Shown one piece after another: positions 1 to 12,200 of a stretch of DNA of 64,000 nucleotides; within the stretch, counting starts at the first letter, position 1, and every line of letters starts with the position of its first letter. This DNA comes from Triticum aestivum (lineage: Eukaryota > Streptophyta > Magnoliopsida > Poales > Poaceae), in assembly GCF_018294505.1 (NCBI RefSeq), contig NC_057800.1:474955037-475019036 (forward strand), given 5' to 3'. Position numbers and translations under genes: made by a program. A model generated the notes under the pieces. The model was not told where the DNA came from and did no database searches. It worked only from the letters and a program-made list of their open reading frames with translations.

Positions 1-505
1 TGGAGCCCAAGACGGCGTCACCACCAGAGCTTTGTGCAGGCGAAGACTACTTTCATCAGGATAGCTGGTACTAGCTGTCCCCCTTCAAATTAGCCCGCCA
101 TTGTTGGCTCCCTTCCCGCTCGATATTTGGGAAGAGGACCAGGGCCTCTATAAATAGGACTAGCCACCATAGTAGAAGGGGGGAGAAAGAGAGGGATCTC
201 ATCTTATCTAGAGAGAACCTACAGGTTCATACGCACAAGAACACCTCAACCTCAGGAGGCTGTTCTTCCCTTGTATTGTTCATCGTCAGCCCAAGAGGCA
301 ATCCACCACCACCACACTGGAGTAGGGTATTACACCGCAATGGTGGCCCGAACCAGTATAAACCCTGTGTCTTTCTGTGATGTGAGTTCGTCGAGTTCAT
401 CCGTAAGATCTTAGCAAGCTAGAGCGTAGATCGGTAGGAGGGAAAGACTTCGCGCGCACCCCAGTGTTCGATCCTTAAGGGTTTGTCGGAACCCCACATC
501 CGACA
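1..505 (+). mobile_element. 3' end of a Tat-lineage Gypsy LTR (same family as element C)
   Basis: This stretch is the reverse complement of most of the LTRs of element C (46832-47803 and 55178-56135), with moderate divergence. It ends in ATCCGACA at 505, which mirrors the TGTCGGAT terminus of those LTRs. The sense strand is + because C is read on the minus strand. No PBS follows: the next base is Copia coding sequence, so this is a 3' LTR or solo LTR inserted into the Angela-like element. The other end lies outside the window. The five Copia bases at the junction, CAAAC, are the expected TSD and could be compared with the far flank. Confidence 0.85.
149..156 (+). promoter_or_regulatory. TATA box of the Tat-lineage LTR
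   Basis: TATAAATA lies in the same place relative to the LTR end as the copies in both LTRs of element C. It is the likely core promoter of the LTR. Confidence 0.55.
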
Positions 506-766
506 CAAACTTACGGCAAGGTTCACATCATGTATGGTACACAGCATGGCATACATAATAGATCCTATGGCTGAGGCATAGGGGATGACACTCATCTTTT
601 CTCTATCTTCTACCGACGTCGGGCATTGACCCATTCTCAATTTCACACCTTGCAATATAGGCAAGAACCCCTTCTTGGACTGATCCATATAGTTGCTACC
701 ATCGTCTTTCAGTTTGGTTTTCTCTAGGAACGCATTGTAGTTGAGGACAACATTAGCGTGGGCCAT
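506..766 (-). pseudogene. Copia gag N-terminus fused to RT C-terminus by internal deletion
   Basis: The frame runs 87 codons from the ATG at 766 to the junction with the inserted LTR. Residues 1 to about 28 are the gag start of Angela-type Copia (FLEKTKLKDDGSNY). From about residue 29 the protein becomes the C-terminal part of the reverse transcriptase, with DQSKKGFLP and then YASAIGSIMYAMLCT near residues 63-77. In full-length Copia elements these parts are separated by the rest of gag, protease, integrase and most of RT. The join stays in frame, but all catalytic residues are gone. I treat it as a deletion derivative, not a working gene. The frame then runs into the inserted LTR and stops at 419. 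Confidence 0.8.
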
Positions 767-2039
767 TTGATCTACAAGACATATTGTAAAGACATTTTAG
801 ACTAAGTTCATGATAATTAAGTTCATCTAATCAAATTATTTAATGAACTCCCACTCAGACAGACATCCCTCTAATCATCCAAGTGATACATGATCCTAAT
901 TGACTAGGCCGTGTCCGATCATCACGTGAGACGGACTAGTCATCAACGGTGAACATCTCCATGTAGATCGTATCTACTATACGACCCATGTTCGACCTTT
1001 CGGTCTCTCGTGTTCCCTGGCCATGTCTGTACATGCTCGTTAAGTCAACCTAAGTGTTTTGCATGTGTAAATCTTGCTTACACCCGTTGTATGCGAACGT
1101 TAGAATCTATCACACCCGATCATCACCTGGTGCTTCGAAACAACGAACCTTCGCAACGGTGCACAGTTAGGGGGAACACTTTTCTTGAAATTTTAGTGAG
1201 GGATCATCTTATTTATTCTACCGTCTTTCTAAGCAAATAAGATGTAAACATGACAAACATCACATGCAAATCATAAAGTGACATGATATGGCCAATATCA
1301 TCTTGCGCCTTTGATCTCCATCTTCGAGGCGCGGCATGAACACCATCGTCACCGGCATGACACCATGATCTCCATCATCGTGTCTTCATGAAGTTGTCTA
1401 GCCAATTATTACTTCTACTACTATGGCTAATGGTTAGCAATAAAGTAAAGTAATTACATGCCGTTTTCATTGACACACAGGTCATACAATAAATTAAGAC
1501 AACTCCTATGGCTCCTGCCGGTTGTCATACTCATCGACATGCAAGTCGTGATTCCTATTACAAGAAGATGATCAATCTCACACATCACATATATCATTCA
1601 TCACATATATCATTCATCACATCCTTTTGGCCATATCACATCACATAGCATACCCTGCAAAAACAAGTTAGACGTCCTCTAATTGTTGTTGCATGTTTTA
1701 GGTGGCTGCTATGGATTTCTAGCAAGAACATTTCTTACCTACACAAAACCACAACGGTGATATGCCAATTGCTATTTACCCTTCATAAGGACCCTTTTCA
1801 TCGAATCCGATCCGACTAAAGTGGGAGAGACAGACACCCACCAGCCACCTTATGCATCAAGTGCATGTCAGTCGGTCGAACCAGTCTCACGTAAGCGTAC
1901 GTGTAAGGTTGGTCTGGGCCGCTTCATCCAACAATGCCGCCGAATCAAGATAAGACTAGTAACAGTAAGCAAATTGAACAAATCATCACCCACAACTACT
2001 TTGTGTTATACTCATGCATAAAATCTACGCATAGACCTA
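767..2039 (-). other. Copia leader (5' untranslated internal region)
   Basis: This non-coding leader lies between PBS and gag start. I see no convincing ORF. The bases just before the gag ATG (minus-strand GTCTTGTAGATCAA) match the leader I remember for this Copia group. Confidence 0.65.
1587..1618. repeat. Perfect 16-bp tandem duplication in Copia leader
   Basis: ACATATATCATTCATC occurs twice back to back, followed by a partial third copy (ACATCC). It is a simple local duplication with no known role. Confidence 0.8.
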
Positions 2040-2053
2040 GCTCATGATGCCAC
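2040..2053 (-). other. Primer-binding site of the Copia element
   Basis: The minus strand reads GTGGCATCATGAGC directly after the LTR end. This is a diverged form of the TGGTATCAGAGC site that pairs with initiator methionine tRNA and is normal for this family. Confidence 0.65.
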
Positions 2054-3034
2054 TGTTGGGTAACGTAGCAATAATTCAAAAAAAATCCTACATGTCACCA
2101 AGATCAATCTAGGAGATGCTAGAAATGAGAGAGAGAGAGAGACAGTGCATCTTCATACCCTTGAAGATCACTAAGCGGAAGCGTTCCAAGAACGCGGTTG
2201 GTTGAGTCGTACACGCAGTGATTCAGATCGCAGTCGATTCCGATCTAAGTGCCGAACAACGGCGCCTCTGCGTTCAACACACGTACAACCCGGGGACGTC
2301 TCCTCCTTCTTGATCCAGCAAGGGGAGAGGATAAGTTGAGGGAGAACTCCGGCAGCACGACGGCGTGGTGGTGATGGAGCTTGTGGTTCTCTGGCAGGGC
2401 TTCGCCAAGTGCTACGGAGGAGGAGGAGGTGTTGGAGAGGGGGAGGGCAGCGCCAGGGGAAGGGTGTGGCAGCCCTCCCACCCCCCACTATTTACAGGGG
2501 AAGGGGAGAGGGGGCCGCCCCCCAGATCCCATCTACAAGGGGGCGGCGGCCAAGGGGGGTAACTTGCCCCCCAAGCATGTGGGAGGCACACCCACCCCTA
2601 GGGTTTCCAACCCTAGGCGCCTTGGGCCCCTATGGGGGGCGCACTAGCCCACCAGGGGCTGGTTCGCTCCCTTGTTCAGCCCACTAGGCCCACCAGGGTA
2701 GGTGGCCCCACCCGATGGACCCCCGGACACCTTCTGGTGGTCCCGGTACAATACCGATAACCCCCGAAACCATTCAGGTAACTGAAACTGGACTTCCCAG
2801 AGACAAATCTTCACCTCCGGACCATTTCGAAACTCCTCATGACGTCCGAGATCTCATCCGGGACTCCGAACAACCTTCGGTAACCACATACTATTTCCCA
2901 TAACGACTCTAGCGCCACCGAACCTTAAGTGTGTAGATCCTACGGGTTCAGGAACCATGCAGACATGACCGAGACATCTCTCCTGCCAATAACCAACAGC
3001 GGGATCTGGATACCCATGTTGGCTCCCACATGTT
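2054..3034 (-). repeat. 3' part of Angela-like 5' LTR
   Basis: The region begins TGTTGGGTAACGTAGC on + and shows the typical landmarks of the group: a GA-rich run at 2130-2143, GCGGAAGCGTTCCAAG, and a TTGGCTCCCACAT segment that also appears (diverged) in the solo LTR at about 19213-19228. It is interrupted by Sabrina at 3035. The missing remainder does not reappear further right because later breaks removed it. Confidence 0.85.
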
Positions 3035-4588
3035 TGATACGTCTCCAACGTATCTATAATTTTTGATTGTTCCATGCTATATTATATCCTGTTTTGACAT
3101 CATTGGGCTTTATTATGCACTTCTATATTATTTTTGGGACTAACCTATTAACCGGAGACCCAGCCCAGAATTGTTGTTTTTTGCCTATTTCAGAGTTCCA
3201 CAGAAAAAGAATATCAAACGGAGTCCAAACGGAATGAAACCTTCGGGAACGTGATTTTCGGAACAAACGTAATCCAGAGGACTTGGACCCTACGTCAAGA
3301 CATCAACCAGGAAGGCACGAGGTAGGGGGGCGCGCCTACCCCCCCAGGCGCACCCTCCACCCTCGTGGGGCCCATGTTGCTCCACCGACGTACTTCTTCC
3401 TCCTATATATACCGACGTACCTCCAAACTACCAGATACGGAGCCAAAACCCTAATTCCACCGCCGTAACTTTGTGTATCCATGAGATCCCATCTTGGGGC
3501 CTTTTCCGAAGCTCCACCAGAGGGGGTATCGATCATGGAGGGCTTCTACATCAACACCACAGCCTCTCCAATTAAGTGTGAGTAGTTTACTTCAGACCTT
3601 CGGGTCCATAGTTATTAGCTAGATGGCTTCTTCTCTCTTTTTGGATCTCAATACAAAGTTCTCCCCCTCTCTTATGGAGATCTATTTGATGTAATCTTCT
3701 TTTGCGATGTGTTTGTTGAGACCGAGGAATTGTGGGTTTATGATCAAGTTTATCTATGAACAATATTTGAATCTTCTCTGAATTTTTTTATGTATGATTG
3801 ATTATCTTTGCAAGTCTCTTCGAATTATCAGTTTGGTTTGGCCTACTAGATTGATCTTTCTTGCAATGGGAGAAGTGCTTAGCTTTGGGTTCAATCTTGC
3901 GGTGTTCTTTCCCAGTGATAGTAGGGGCAGCAAGGCACGTATTGTATTGCTGCCATCGAGGATAACAAGATGGGGTTTATATCATATTGCATGAGTTTAT
4001 CCCTCTACATCATGTCATCTTGCTTAAAGTGTTACTCTGTTCTCTTGAACTTAATACTCTAGATGCATGCTGGATAGCGGTCGATGTGTGGAGTAATAGT
4101 AGTAGATGCAGGCTGGAGTCGGTCTACTTGTCTTGGACGTGATGCCTATATACATGATCATACCTAGATATTCTCATAACTATGCTCAATTCTGTCAATT
4201 GCTCAACAGTAATTTGTTCACCCACCGTAATACTTATGCTCTCGAGAGAAGCCACTAGTGAAACCTATGGCCCACGGGTCTATTTTCCATCATATTAATC
4301 TTCCAATACTTAGTTATTTCCTTTGCCATTTATTTTACTTGTATCTTTATTTCTCTTTATCATAAAAATACCAAAAATATTATGTAGGTGACCTTGAAGG
4401 GATTGACAACCCCTTTACCGTGTTGGTTGCGAGGGGTTTATTTGTTTGTGTAGGTGCGAGGGAATCGTGTGTGGCCTCCTACTGGATTGATACCTTGGTT
4501 CTCAAAAACTGAGGGAAATACTTACGCTGCTCTGCTGCATCACCCTTTCCTCTTCAAGGGAAAACAACGCAGTGCTCAAGAGGTAGCA
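3035..4588 (+). repeat. Sabrina-like 5' LTR
   Basis: The LTR starts TGATACG and ends about GGTAGCA, 1,554 bp. The first 260 bp recur at 8472-8731. The 3' limit is placed by the TG..CA rule because the second copy does not reach that far, and it could be off by up to 11 bases, the distance to the PBS. Confidence 0.8.
3404..3411 (+). promoter_or_regulatory. TATA box of Sabrina-like LTR
   Basis: TATATATA follows a GC-rich segment in the 5' LTR and is the best core promoter candidate. Confidence 0.45.
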
Positions 4589-4599
4589 AGAAGGATTTC

Positions 4600-4617
4600 T
4601 GGCGCCGTTGCCGGGGA
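4600..4617 (+). other. Primer-binding site, Athila type
   Basis: TGGCGCCGTTGCCGGGGA lies just after the 5' LTR. I recall it as complementary to the 3' end of tRNA-Asp and as the usual PBS of Athila-lineage Gypsy elements, to which Sabrina belongs. Confidence 0.75.
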
Positions 4618-4843
4618 GTCTACGCAAAAGTTAACATACCAAGTACCCATACCAAGTACCCATCACAAACCCTTGTCTCCCGCATTACATTATTTTCCAT
4701 TTCCCTCTCGTTTTCCTCTCCCCCCACTTCACCCTTGCCGTTTTATGCACCCTCTCCCTCTCTCTCCGTCCTCCTCCTCTTTCTCTATTGCCTCTTTTTG
4801 CCCGTCTCTTGTTTGCTGTGTGTTGGGTTGCTTGCTTGTCGTT

Positions 4844-5650
4844 ATGGCTAGTCCCCTATCTTCTCCATTGTCTCCCGAAAATGAAGTTCTTAATTTTAAG
4901 CAAAGGGATGGAGAAAACCTAAAAGACGCTTGGTATAGAATTTGCAATGCTCAAAATAGATCTACCAGGAAGCAATCTAATTCTATTCTTCTCCGCAATT
5001 TTTATGTAGGTGCTATTCCTTGGCACAGATATGTCCTTGATACCATTACCGGAGGTAATTTCTTGGGTAGCCACACTTTTGATTCCTATAATGCTATGAT
5101 AGATTTGTTTGGCTCACCCCCTCTTTTGGTTAATGGAACTATGTTAACTTTGGAGCATGTAATGCAAAAACTTGAAATTATTGAAAATAAAGTTGCTACC
5201 ATAGAGTAAACTGAAAATTTCGATAAAAAGATCCAGAACCAAATTATTCAATATGGATCTAAAGTAGGAGTCACTTTGAAAAATATTAAGGAGAAGGAAC
5301 CCATAGTTAATGAAAGAATAAATCATGATTGCACTAGAATCGATAAACTTGAGGGTATCATTACCAACTTGGGAACCGCTTTTTCTTCCGTAAAGAATAC
5401 TCCAAGTCCTCCAACTAAAATTGCCAAGCTTATGTATGTTCCTAAAAATAAGGGTGAATCCTCTAGCAAAGAAACTGCGGATCTCAAATCTATAAGTATT
5501 CATCCTAATATTTTTGCTATCATTAAGGAACCATTTCCTACTAATGATTTTTTCAATTTTGTGCCTAGAAGTTTGATTATTGATAAAAGGAAAGAAACTC
5601 CTAAAGGTGATAGATGTCTCATTAAAGAATTACTAACTAAAGATACCTAG
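4844..5650 (+). pseudogene. Sabrina-like gag, one premature stop
   Basis: The ATG at 4844 opens a frame with the family's gag N-terminus (ENEVLNFKQRDGENLKDAWY near residues 12-31, then LLRNFYVG and LDTITGGNFLG). A TAA at 5207-5209 interrupts it, after which the same frame continues to 5650 (268 codons in total). The open frame extends upstream into LTR and PBS, but that part is not protein-like. The product would be a structural protein that packages element RNA. No zinc knuckle or protease follows. The stop suggests this copy no longer makes full-length Gag. Confidence 0.75.
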
Positions 5651-8455
5651 ATCTATCTTCGCTTTTATGCCTAGCTAGGGGCGTTAAACGATAGTGCTTG
5701 TTGGGAGGCAACCCAATTTTATTTTTATTCCTTGCTTTTTGCTCCTTTTTAATAATAAATAATTTATCTAGCCTCTGTTTTGGTTGTGTTTTTTTGTGTT
5801 TAATTAGTGTTTGTGCCAAGTTGAACCGTTGGGAAGACTTGGGGTAAGTCTTTTTAATCTTGCTGTAAAAAACAGAAACTTTAGCGCTCATGAGAATTGC
5901 TGTCATTTTTATTTGGAAAGTGATATTTAGTTAATTATTTTTGCATATGATTAATAGATAAATTCCCCACGTCCAGAAATTTATTTTAGAATTTTTGGGG
6001 TTCCAGATCTTGCGTTAGATACAGATTACTACAGACTGTTCTGTTTTTGACAGATTCTGTTTTTCGTGTGTTGTTTGCTTATTTTAATGAATCTATGGCT
6101 AGTAAAATAGTTTATAAACCATAGAGAAGTTGGAATACAGTAGGTTTTACACCAATATAAATAAATAATGAGTTCATTACAGTACCTTGAAGTGATGTTT
6201 TGTTTTCTTTCACTAACGGAGCTCACGAGACTTTCCACTTTAAGTTTTGTGTTGTGAAGTTTTCTAGTTTTGGGTAAAGATTTGATGGATTATGGAACAA
6301 GGAGTGGCAAGAGCCTAAGCTTGGGGATGCCCATGGCACCCCCAAGATAATCTAAGGACACCTAAAAGCCAAATCTTGGGGATGCACCGGAAGGCATCCC
6401 CTCTTTCGTCTACTACCATCGGTAACTTTACTTGGAGCTATATTTTTATTTACCACATGATATGTGTTTTGCTTGGAGCGTCTTGCATTGTTTGAGTCTT
6501 TATTTGTTAGTTTTCCACAATCATCCTTTCTGTACACACATTTTGAGAGAGACACACATGATTTGGAAATTGTTAGAATACTCTATGTGCTTCACTTATA
6601 TCTTTTGAGTTATATAGTTTTTGCTCTAGTGCTTCACTTATATATTTTAGAGCACGTTGGTGAATTTGTTTTATAGAAACCATTGTTCTCTCATGCTTCA
6701 CTTAGATTATTTTGAGATTCCTACAAAATAGCGTGGTAAATTGCTTTAATTATGTTAGGCATTCAAGATTAATAATAAAATTTTCTTATGAGTGTGTTGA
6801 ATACTATGAGAAGTTTGATACTTGATAATTGTTTTGTGATATGGAGATGGTGATATTAGAGTCCTGCTAGTTGAGTAGTTGTGAATTTGAGAAATGCCTG
6901 TGTTAAAGTTTGTGATTCTCGTAGCATGCACGTATGGTGAACCGTTATGTGTTGAAGTCAGAGCATGATTTATTTATTGATTGTCTTCCTTATGAGTGGC
7001 GGTCAGGGATGAGCGATGGTCTTTTCCTACCAATCTATCCCCCTAGGAGCATGCGCGTAATACTTTGCTTTGATAACTTGTAGATTTTTGCAGTAAGTAT
7101 ATGAGTTCTTTATGACTAATGTTGAGTCCATGGATCATACGCACTCTCACCCTTCCACCATTGCTAGCCTCTCTAATACCGCGCACCTTTCGCCGGTATC
7201 ATACACCCACCATGTACCTTCCTCAAAACAGCCACCATACCTACCTATCATGGCATTTCCATAGCCATTCCGAGATATATTGCCATGCAACTTACCACCG
7301 TTCCGTTTACTATGACACGCTCCATCATTGTCATATCGCTTTGCGTGATCATGTAGTTGACATTGTATTCGTGGCAAAGCCACCGTTCATAATTCTTTCA
7401 TACATGTCACTCTTGATTCATTGCATATCCCGGTACACCGCCGGAGGCATTCACATAGAGTCATATTTTGTTCTAAGTATTGAGTTGTAATTGTTGAGTT
7501 GTAAGTAAATAAAAAAGTGTGATCATCATTTTTAGAGCATTGTCCCAAGTGAGGAAAGGATGATGGAGACTATGATTAACCACAAGTCATGATGAGACTC
7601 TGGACTAAATAAATAAACAATAATAAAAAGAGGCCATAAAAAGAGAGAGAAAAGGCCCAAATAAAAAAATGAGATAAAAAGAGAGAAGGGACAATGCTAC
7701 TATCCTTTTACCACACTTGTGCTTCAAAGTAGCACCAAGATCTTCATAGAGAGTCTCCTATGTTATCACTTCCATATACTAGTGGGAATTTTTCATTATA
7801 GAACTTGGCTTGTATATTCCAATGATGGGATTCCTTAAAATTCCCTAGGTCTTCGTGAGCAAGCGAGTTGGATGCACACCCACTTAGTTCTTTTTGTTGA
7901 GCTTTCATATACTTATAGCTCTAGTGCATCCGTTGCATGGCAATCCCTACTCACTCACATTGATATCTATTAATGGGCATCTCCATAGCCCGTTGATATG
8001 CCTAGTTGATGTGAAACTATCTCCCCCCTTTTTTGTCTTCTCCACAACCACCATTCTATTCCACCTATAGTGCTATGTCCATGGCTCACGCTCATGTATT
8101 GCGTGAAGATTGAAAAAGTTTGAGAACACTAAATGTATGAAACAACTGCTTGGCTTGTCATTGGGGTTGTGCATGATTTAAATACTTTGTGTGGTGAAGA
8201 TGGAGCATAGCCATACTATATGATTTTGTAGGGATAACTTGCTTTGGCCATGTTATTTTGAAGAGACATAATTGCTTAAGTTAGTATGCTTGAGGTATTG
8301 TTATTTCTATGTCAATATTGAACTTTTGTCTTGAATCTTTCGGATCTTAATATTCATACCAAAATTAAGAAGAATTACATTGAAATTATGCCAAGTAGCA
8401 TTCCACATCAAAAATTATGTTTTTATCATTTACCTACTCGAGGATGAGCAGGAAT
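5651..8455 (+). other. Non-coding 3' internal region of Sabrina-like element
   Basis: About 2.8 kb without a convincing ORF on either strand. It begins with the family's spacer (GGGGCGTTAAACGATAG at 5679-5695) and is AT-rich. It is where pol would lie in an autonomous Athila element, and no pol-like peptide is visible. Confidence 0.7.
6316..6330 (+). other. Internal copy of the polypurine-tract sequence
   Basis: TAAGCTTGGGGATGC is identical to the 15 bases at the PPT (8456-8470). A related ATCTTGGGGATGC follows at 6373-6385. Confidence 0.6.
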
Positions 8456-8470
8456 TAAGCTTGGGGATGC
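8456..8470 (+). other. Polypurine tract of Sabrina-like element
   Basis: TAAGCTTGGGGATGC lies one base before the 3' LTR start and is the expected primer for plus-strand synthesis. Confidence 0.7.
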
Positions 8471-8471
8471 T

Positions 8472-8731
8472 TCATACGTCTCCAACATATCTATAATTTT
8501 TTATTGTTCCATGCTATATTATATCCTGTTTTGGACATTATTGGGCTTTATTATACACTTTTATATTATTTTTGGGACTAACCTATTAACCGGAGGCCCA
8601 GCCCAGAATTGCTGTTCTTTGCCTATTTTAGAGTTTTGCAGAAAAAGAATATCAAACGGAGTCCAAATGGAATGAAACCTTCGGGAACGTGATTTTCGGA
8701 AAAAACGTGATCCAGAGGACTTGGACCCTAC
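8472..8731 (+). repeat. Truncated Sabrina-like 3' LTR
   Basis: The first 260 bp of the LTR seen at 3035, starting TCATACG (G to C at the second base), are broken by the Fatima-like 5' LTR. Confidence 0.85.
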
Positions 8732-9201
8732 CGAGGGAGTCCTGGATTAGGGGGTCCTCGGATAACCAGACTATACACTTTGGCCGGACTGTTGGACTAT
8801 GAAGATACAAGATTGAAGACTTCGTCCCGTGTCCGGATGGGACTCTCCTTTGCGTGGAAGGCAAGCTTGGAGATTCGGATATGTAGATCTCCTCCCTTGT
8901 AACTGACTCTATGTAATCCTAGCCCCTCCGGTGTCTATATAAACCAGACGGTTTTAGTCCGTAGGACAACAACAATCATAGCATAGGCTAGCTTCTAGGG
9001 TTTAGCCTCTCCGATCTCATGGTAGATCAACTATTGTAATACTCATATCATCAAGATCAATCAAGCAGGAAGTAGGGTATTACCTCCATCGAGAGGGCCC
9101 GAACCTGGGTAAACATTGTGTCCCCCGCCTCCTGTTACCATTCGCCTTAGATGCACAGTTCGGGACCCCCTACCCGAGATCCGCCAGTTTTGACACCGAC
9201 A
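8732..9201 (+). repeat. Fatima-like 5' LTR
   Basis: 470 bp, beginning CGAGGGAGTCCTGG (canonical TGAGGG with T to C) and ending CACCGACA. It matches 17263-17621 for the first 76 percent of its length. Confidence 0.9.
8936..8943 (+). promoter_or_regulatory. TATA box of Fatima-like 5' LTR
   Basis: TATATAAA is conserved in the 3' LTR at 17467-17474. Confidence 0.6.
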
Positions 9202-9202
9202 T

Positions 9203-9216
9203 TGGTGCTTCCATTA
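9203..9216 (+). other. Primer-binding site of Fatima-like element
   Basis: TGGTGCTTCCATTA begins two bases after the LTR end. I do not assign the tRNA. Confidence 0.5.
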
Positions 9217-9248
9217 AGAGTTCCACTATGTTGTCATTATAAGGCTTG

Positions 9249-12200
9249 ATGGCTCCTTCGATCATCGGCAACAATGCGATCCAGGGTGAGGTTTTCCTCC
9301 CCGGACAGATCTTCGTATTTGGCAGCTTCATACTGCGGGCCAATTCGCTTGGCCATCTGGAGAAGATCGAGAACTATGCCCCTGGCCATCAGGTCAGGTT
9401 TGGAAGCTTGAACTATACCACCGACATCCGCGGAGACTTGATCTTCGACAGATTCGAACCCATGTCAGGTACGCTGCACAGTCACGATGAGCATGATGTA
9501 GCTCCGCCATCGGACAGTGTTCGGGAGATCACACCTGTAACTACTCCGGCCCTCAATCCGGAACAGATCACGCCGTCCGAGGACGGGTGGATGGACCCCG
9601 CCACGGAGGCCACACACTCAGCGGTGATAGAGCCGAATACTGACTTCACCTCCTATGAGGCCTGTGTTGCCGGACACTCGAATTCATCCCCGGCCATAGA
9701 CTCCGAACCACTCGTGTATGTGCCCATCCAATCTGATTGGGCACCGTTCATGGGGTTCACCTCCGTGGATATCTTTCAGCACTCACCCTAGGCGACATGC
9801 TAAACTCATTACGGTCTCTCTCCTTGTCAGGAGACCTTTGGCCGAACTATGTCCGTCTCGAGTGGGAAGCGGACGGCGAAAAAATTCGTTCCCCACCCAC
9901 CACCCACTTAATAGCCACTATCGACGACCTAACCGACATGCTCGACTTCGACTCAGAAGACATCGACGGTATGGACGACGACGCGGGAGACGAACAGGAA
10001 CCACCGCCCACAGGGTGCTAGACTGCCACCTCATCGTATGATATATACATGGTAGACACCCCCAAAGAAGGCGATGGCAATAAGGCAACGGAGGATAATC
10101 CCCCGAGAAGCAATCCAAGAACCGGCGTCATCGGCGCCACTCTAAACCCCGCCATAGCAAAAACAGTGATACTGGCACAGGAAACAATAACGCCGCAAAT
10201 AGTGCCGAAGACGGAGACAATCCCCTCCATCCAGGCTTTGAGCAGGAGGATGGGCAAGCCAGCCCCAAGGAACAGGCAGCAGACGGAGAATCAGAGGATG
10301 ACAATTACATGCCTCTCTCCTAAGACGAGGTGAGCCTCGGCGATGAAGAATTTATCGTGCCTGAGGATCCCATCGAACAGGAGCGCTTCAAGCGCCGGCT
10401 TATTGCCACAGCAAAAGGCCTGAAGAAAAAGCAACAACAACTTCAAGCTGAGCAAGATCTGCTAGCAGATAGATGGACTGAGGTCCTGGCAGCCGAGGAA
10501 CACGAACTCGAGCGCCTAACCAAAAGTTTCCCAAAGCGCAGGTTGCTACCCCAACTTGAAGAGGAAGCATTAAAGCCTGCGCTTCCAGCGTATGATGCGG
10601 CAGACCGACCACCTCGTGGCCGCGACAAAGTGGCATATAAGCCCGAAGTCCAGCCCGCACCCCATCGCTAGTCAAACAAAAAACAGCAAGGCCCGGGGTA
10701 ACACGCAGGACCTGCGAGATGTATTGGAAAACAAAGCAGGACACAAAAGATCGATCTTCGGATCATGAGGGTGCGCCCCAACACATGACAACGACCGTCA
10801 TGCCGGACATACCAAAAACAAATCCGGCCGGGCCGAACACAGCAGACAAGACTCGTACGAACTGCGTCATGACATAGCCCGGCACAGAGGCGCCGCACAC
10901 CCCCTATGCTTCACTGATGAAGTAATGGATCATGAATTCCCAGAAGGGTTTAAACCCGTGAACATTGAATCATACGATGGTACTACTGACCCCGCGGTAT
11001 GGATCGAGGATTTATTCCTCCACATTCACATGGCCCGCGGGGATGATCTACACGCCATCAAGTATCTCCCGTTGAAACTCAAAGGACCGACTCGGCATTG
11101 GCTGAATAGCTTGCCAAAAAACTCCATCGGAAGTTGGGAGAACCTGGCATACGCATTCCTGGATAACTTCCAGGGCACATATATGCGACCACCGGATGCT
11201 GATGATTTGAGTAACATAACACAACAGCCCGGAGAGCTAGCCAGGAAATTCTGGACCCGGTTCCTAACCAAAAAGAACCAAATTGTGGACTGTCCGGATG
11301 TCGAAGCCCTAGCGGCCTTTAAACATAACATCTGTGATGAGTGGCTCACCCAACATCTCGGCCAAGAGAAGCCAAGGTCCATGGCAGCCCTCACGACACT
11401 CATGACCCGCTTCTGCGCGGGTGAGGATAGCTGGTTGGCTCATAGCAACAACACAGCAAGCAACACTGGCAAATCAGAGGCCAGAGATAGAAACGGCAAA
11501 CCCCGGCGCAACAAACAGAAAAGCCGCAAACATGGTGAAAGCGCCGAAGGCATGGCAGTCAATGCCGGATTTAATAGCTCTAAGTCCGGTCAGCGGACAG
11601 GGCCACTCAAAAATGACAATTTGGGTCCGTCCAGTTTGGACCGCATACTCGACCGTCCATGCCAAATTCATGGCAAACTAGGAACACCAGCCAATCATAC
11701 CAACAAAGAATGTTGGGTCTTCAAACAAGCTGGCAGGTTAGGCGCCAAAAACAAAGATAAGGGGTCTCAAAGCGATGACAGCGACGAGGACCCCAGATCA
11801 CCGAATAGAGGAGGACAAAAGAAATCTCTCCAACAAACCCAAACGGTGAATATGGTAAACGCCACCCACACTACCAACCCGGACCAGATGCACACCCTTA
11901 GGGATGTCAACCTAACGAAACCAGTTAGCCCGCAATACAAACTAGGGCCGATCAACTTCAACCAAATGGACCATCCGGTCAACACTAGTCACGGCAATCC
12001 AGACACACTAGTCCTCGACCCAATAATTAACGGGTTCCACCTCACACGAGTCCTTATGGACGGAGGTAGCAGTCTAAATCTGCTTTACCAGGACACAGTG
12101 CGCAAGATGGGCATCGATCATTCGATGATCAAACCCACTAAAGCCACCTTTAGAGGTATTATACCAGGCACGGAGGCCAGCTATACCAGCTCCATCGCCC

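Larger units (their letters stand above)
506..3034 (-). mobile_element. Angela/WIS/BARE-1-group Copia fragment
   Basis: Read on the minus strand, this fragment shows the 3' part of a 5' LTR (3034 down to 2054), a PBS, a leader and a short gag-RT fusion ORF. It is cut at 505 by a Tat-lineage LTR and at 3034 by the Sabrina-like element. The start of its 5' LTR, the rest of pol and its 3' LTR are not in the window. The family assignment rests on the LTR terminus (CCCAACA on the minus strand), the PBS context, gag and RT peptides recognised from Triticeae Angela elements, and similarity of the LTR to the solo LTR at 18237-19958. Confidence 0.85.
3035..8731 (+). mobile_element. Sabrina-like Gypsy, gag-only, 3' truncated
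   Basis: The order is 5' LTR, Athila-type PBS, gag, long non-coding tract, PPT, first 260 bp of the 3' LTR. It has no protease, RT, RNase H or integrase. LTR sequence (TGATACGTCTCCAACG start) and the spacer after gag match the abundant Triticeae family Sabrina as I remember it. It inserted into the Angela LTR. Its 3' LTR is cut by the Fatima-like insertion at 8732, and the rest of that LTR is lost, so its TSD cannot be tested here. Confidence 0.85.

Noticed and set aside
4454..4843. N-terminal extension of the Sabrina-like gag frame into the LTR
   Set aside because: The frame is open only by chance through LTR, PBS and leader. The family gag start is the ATG at 4844.
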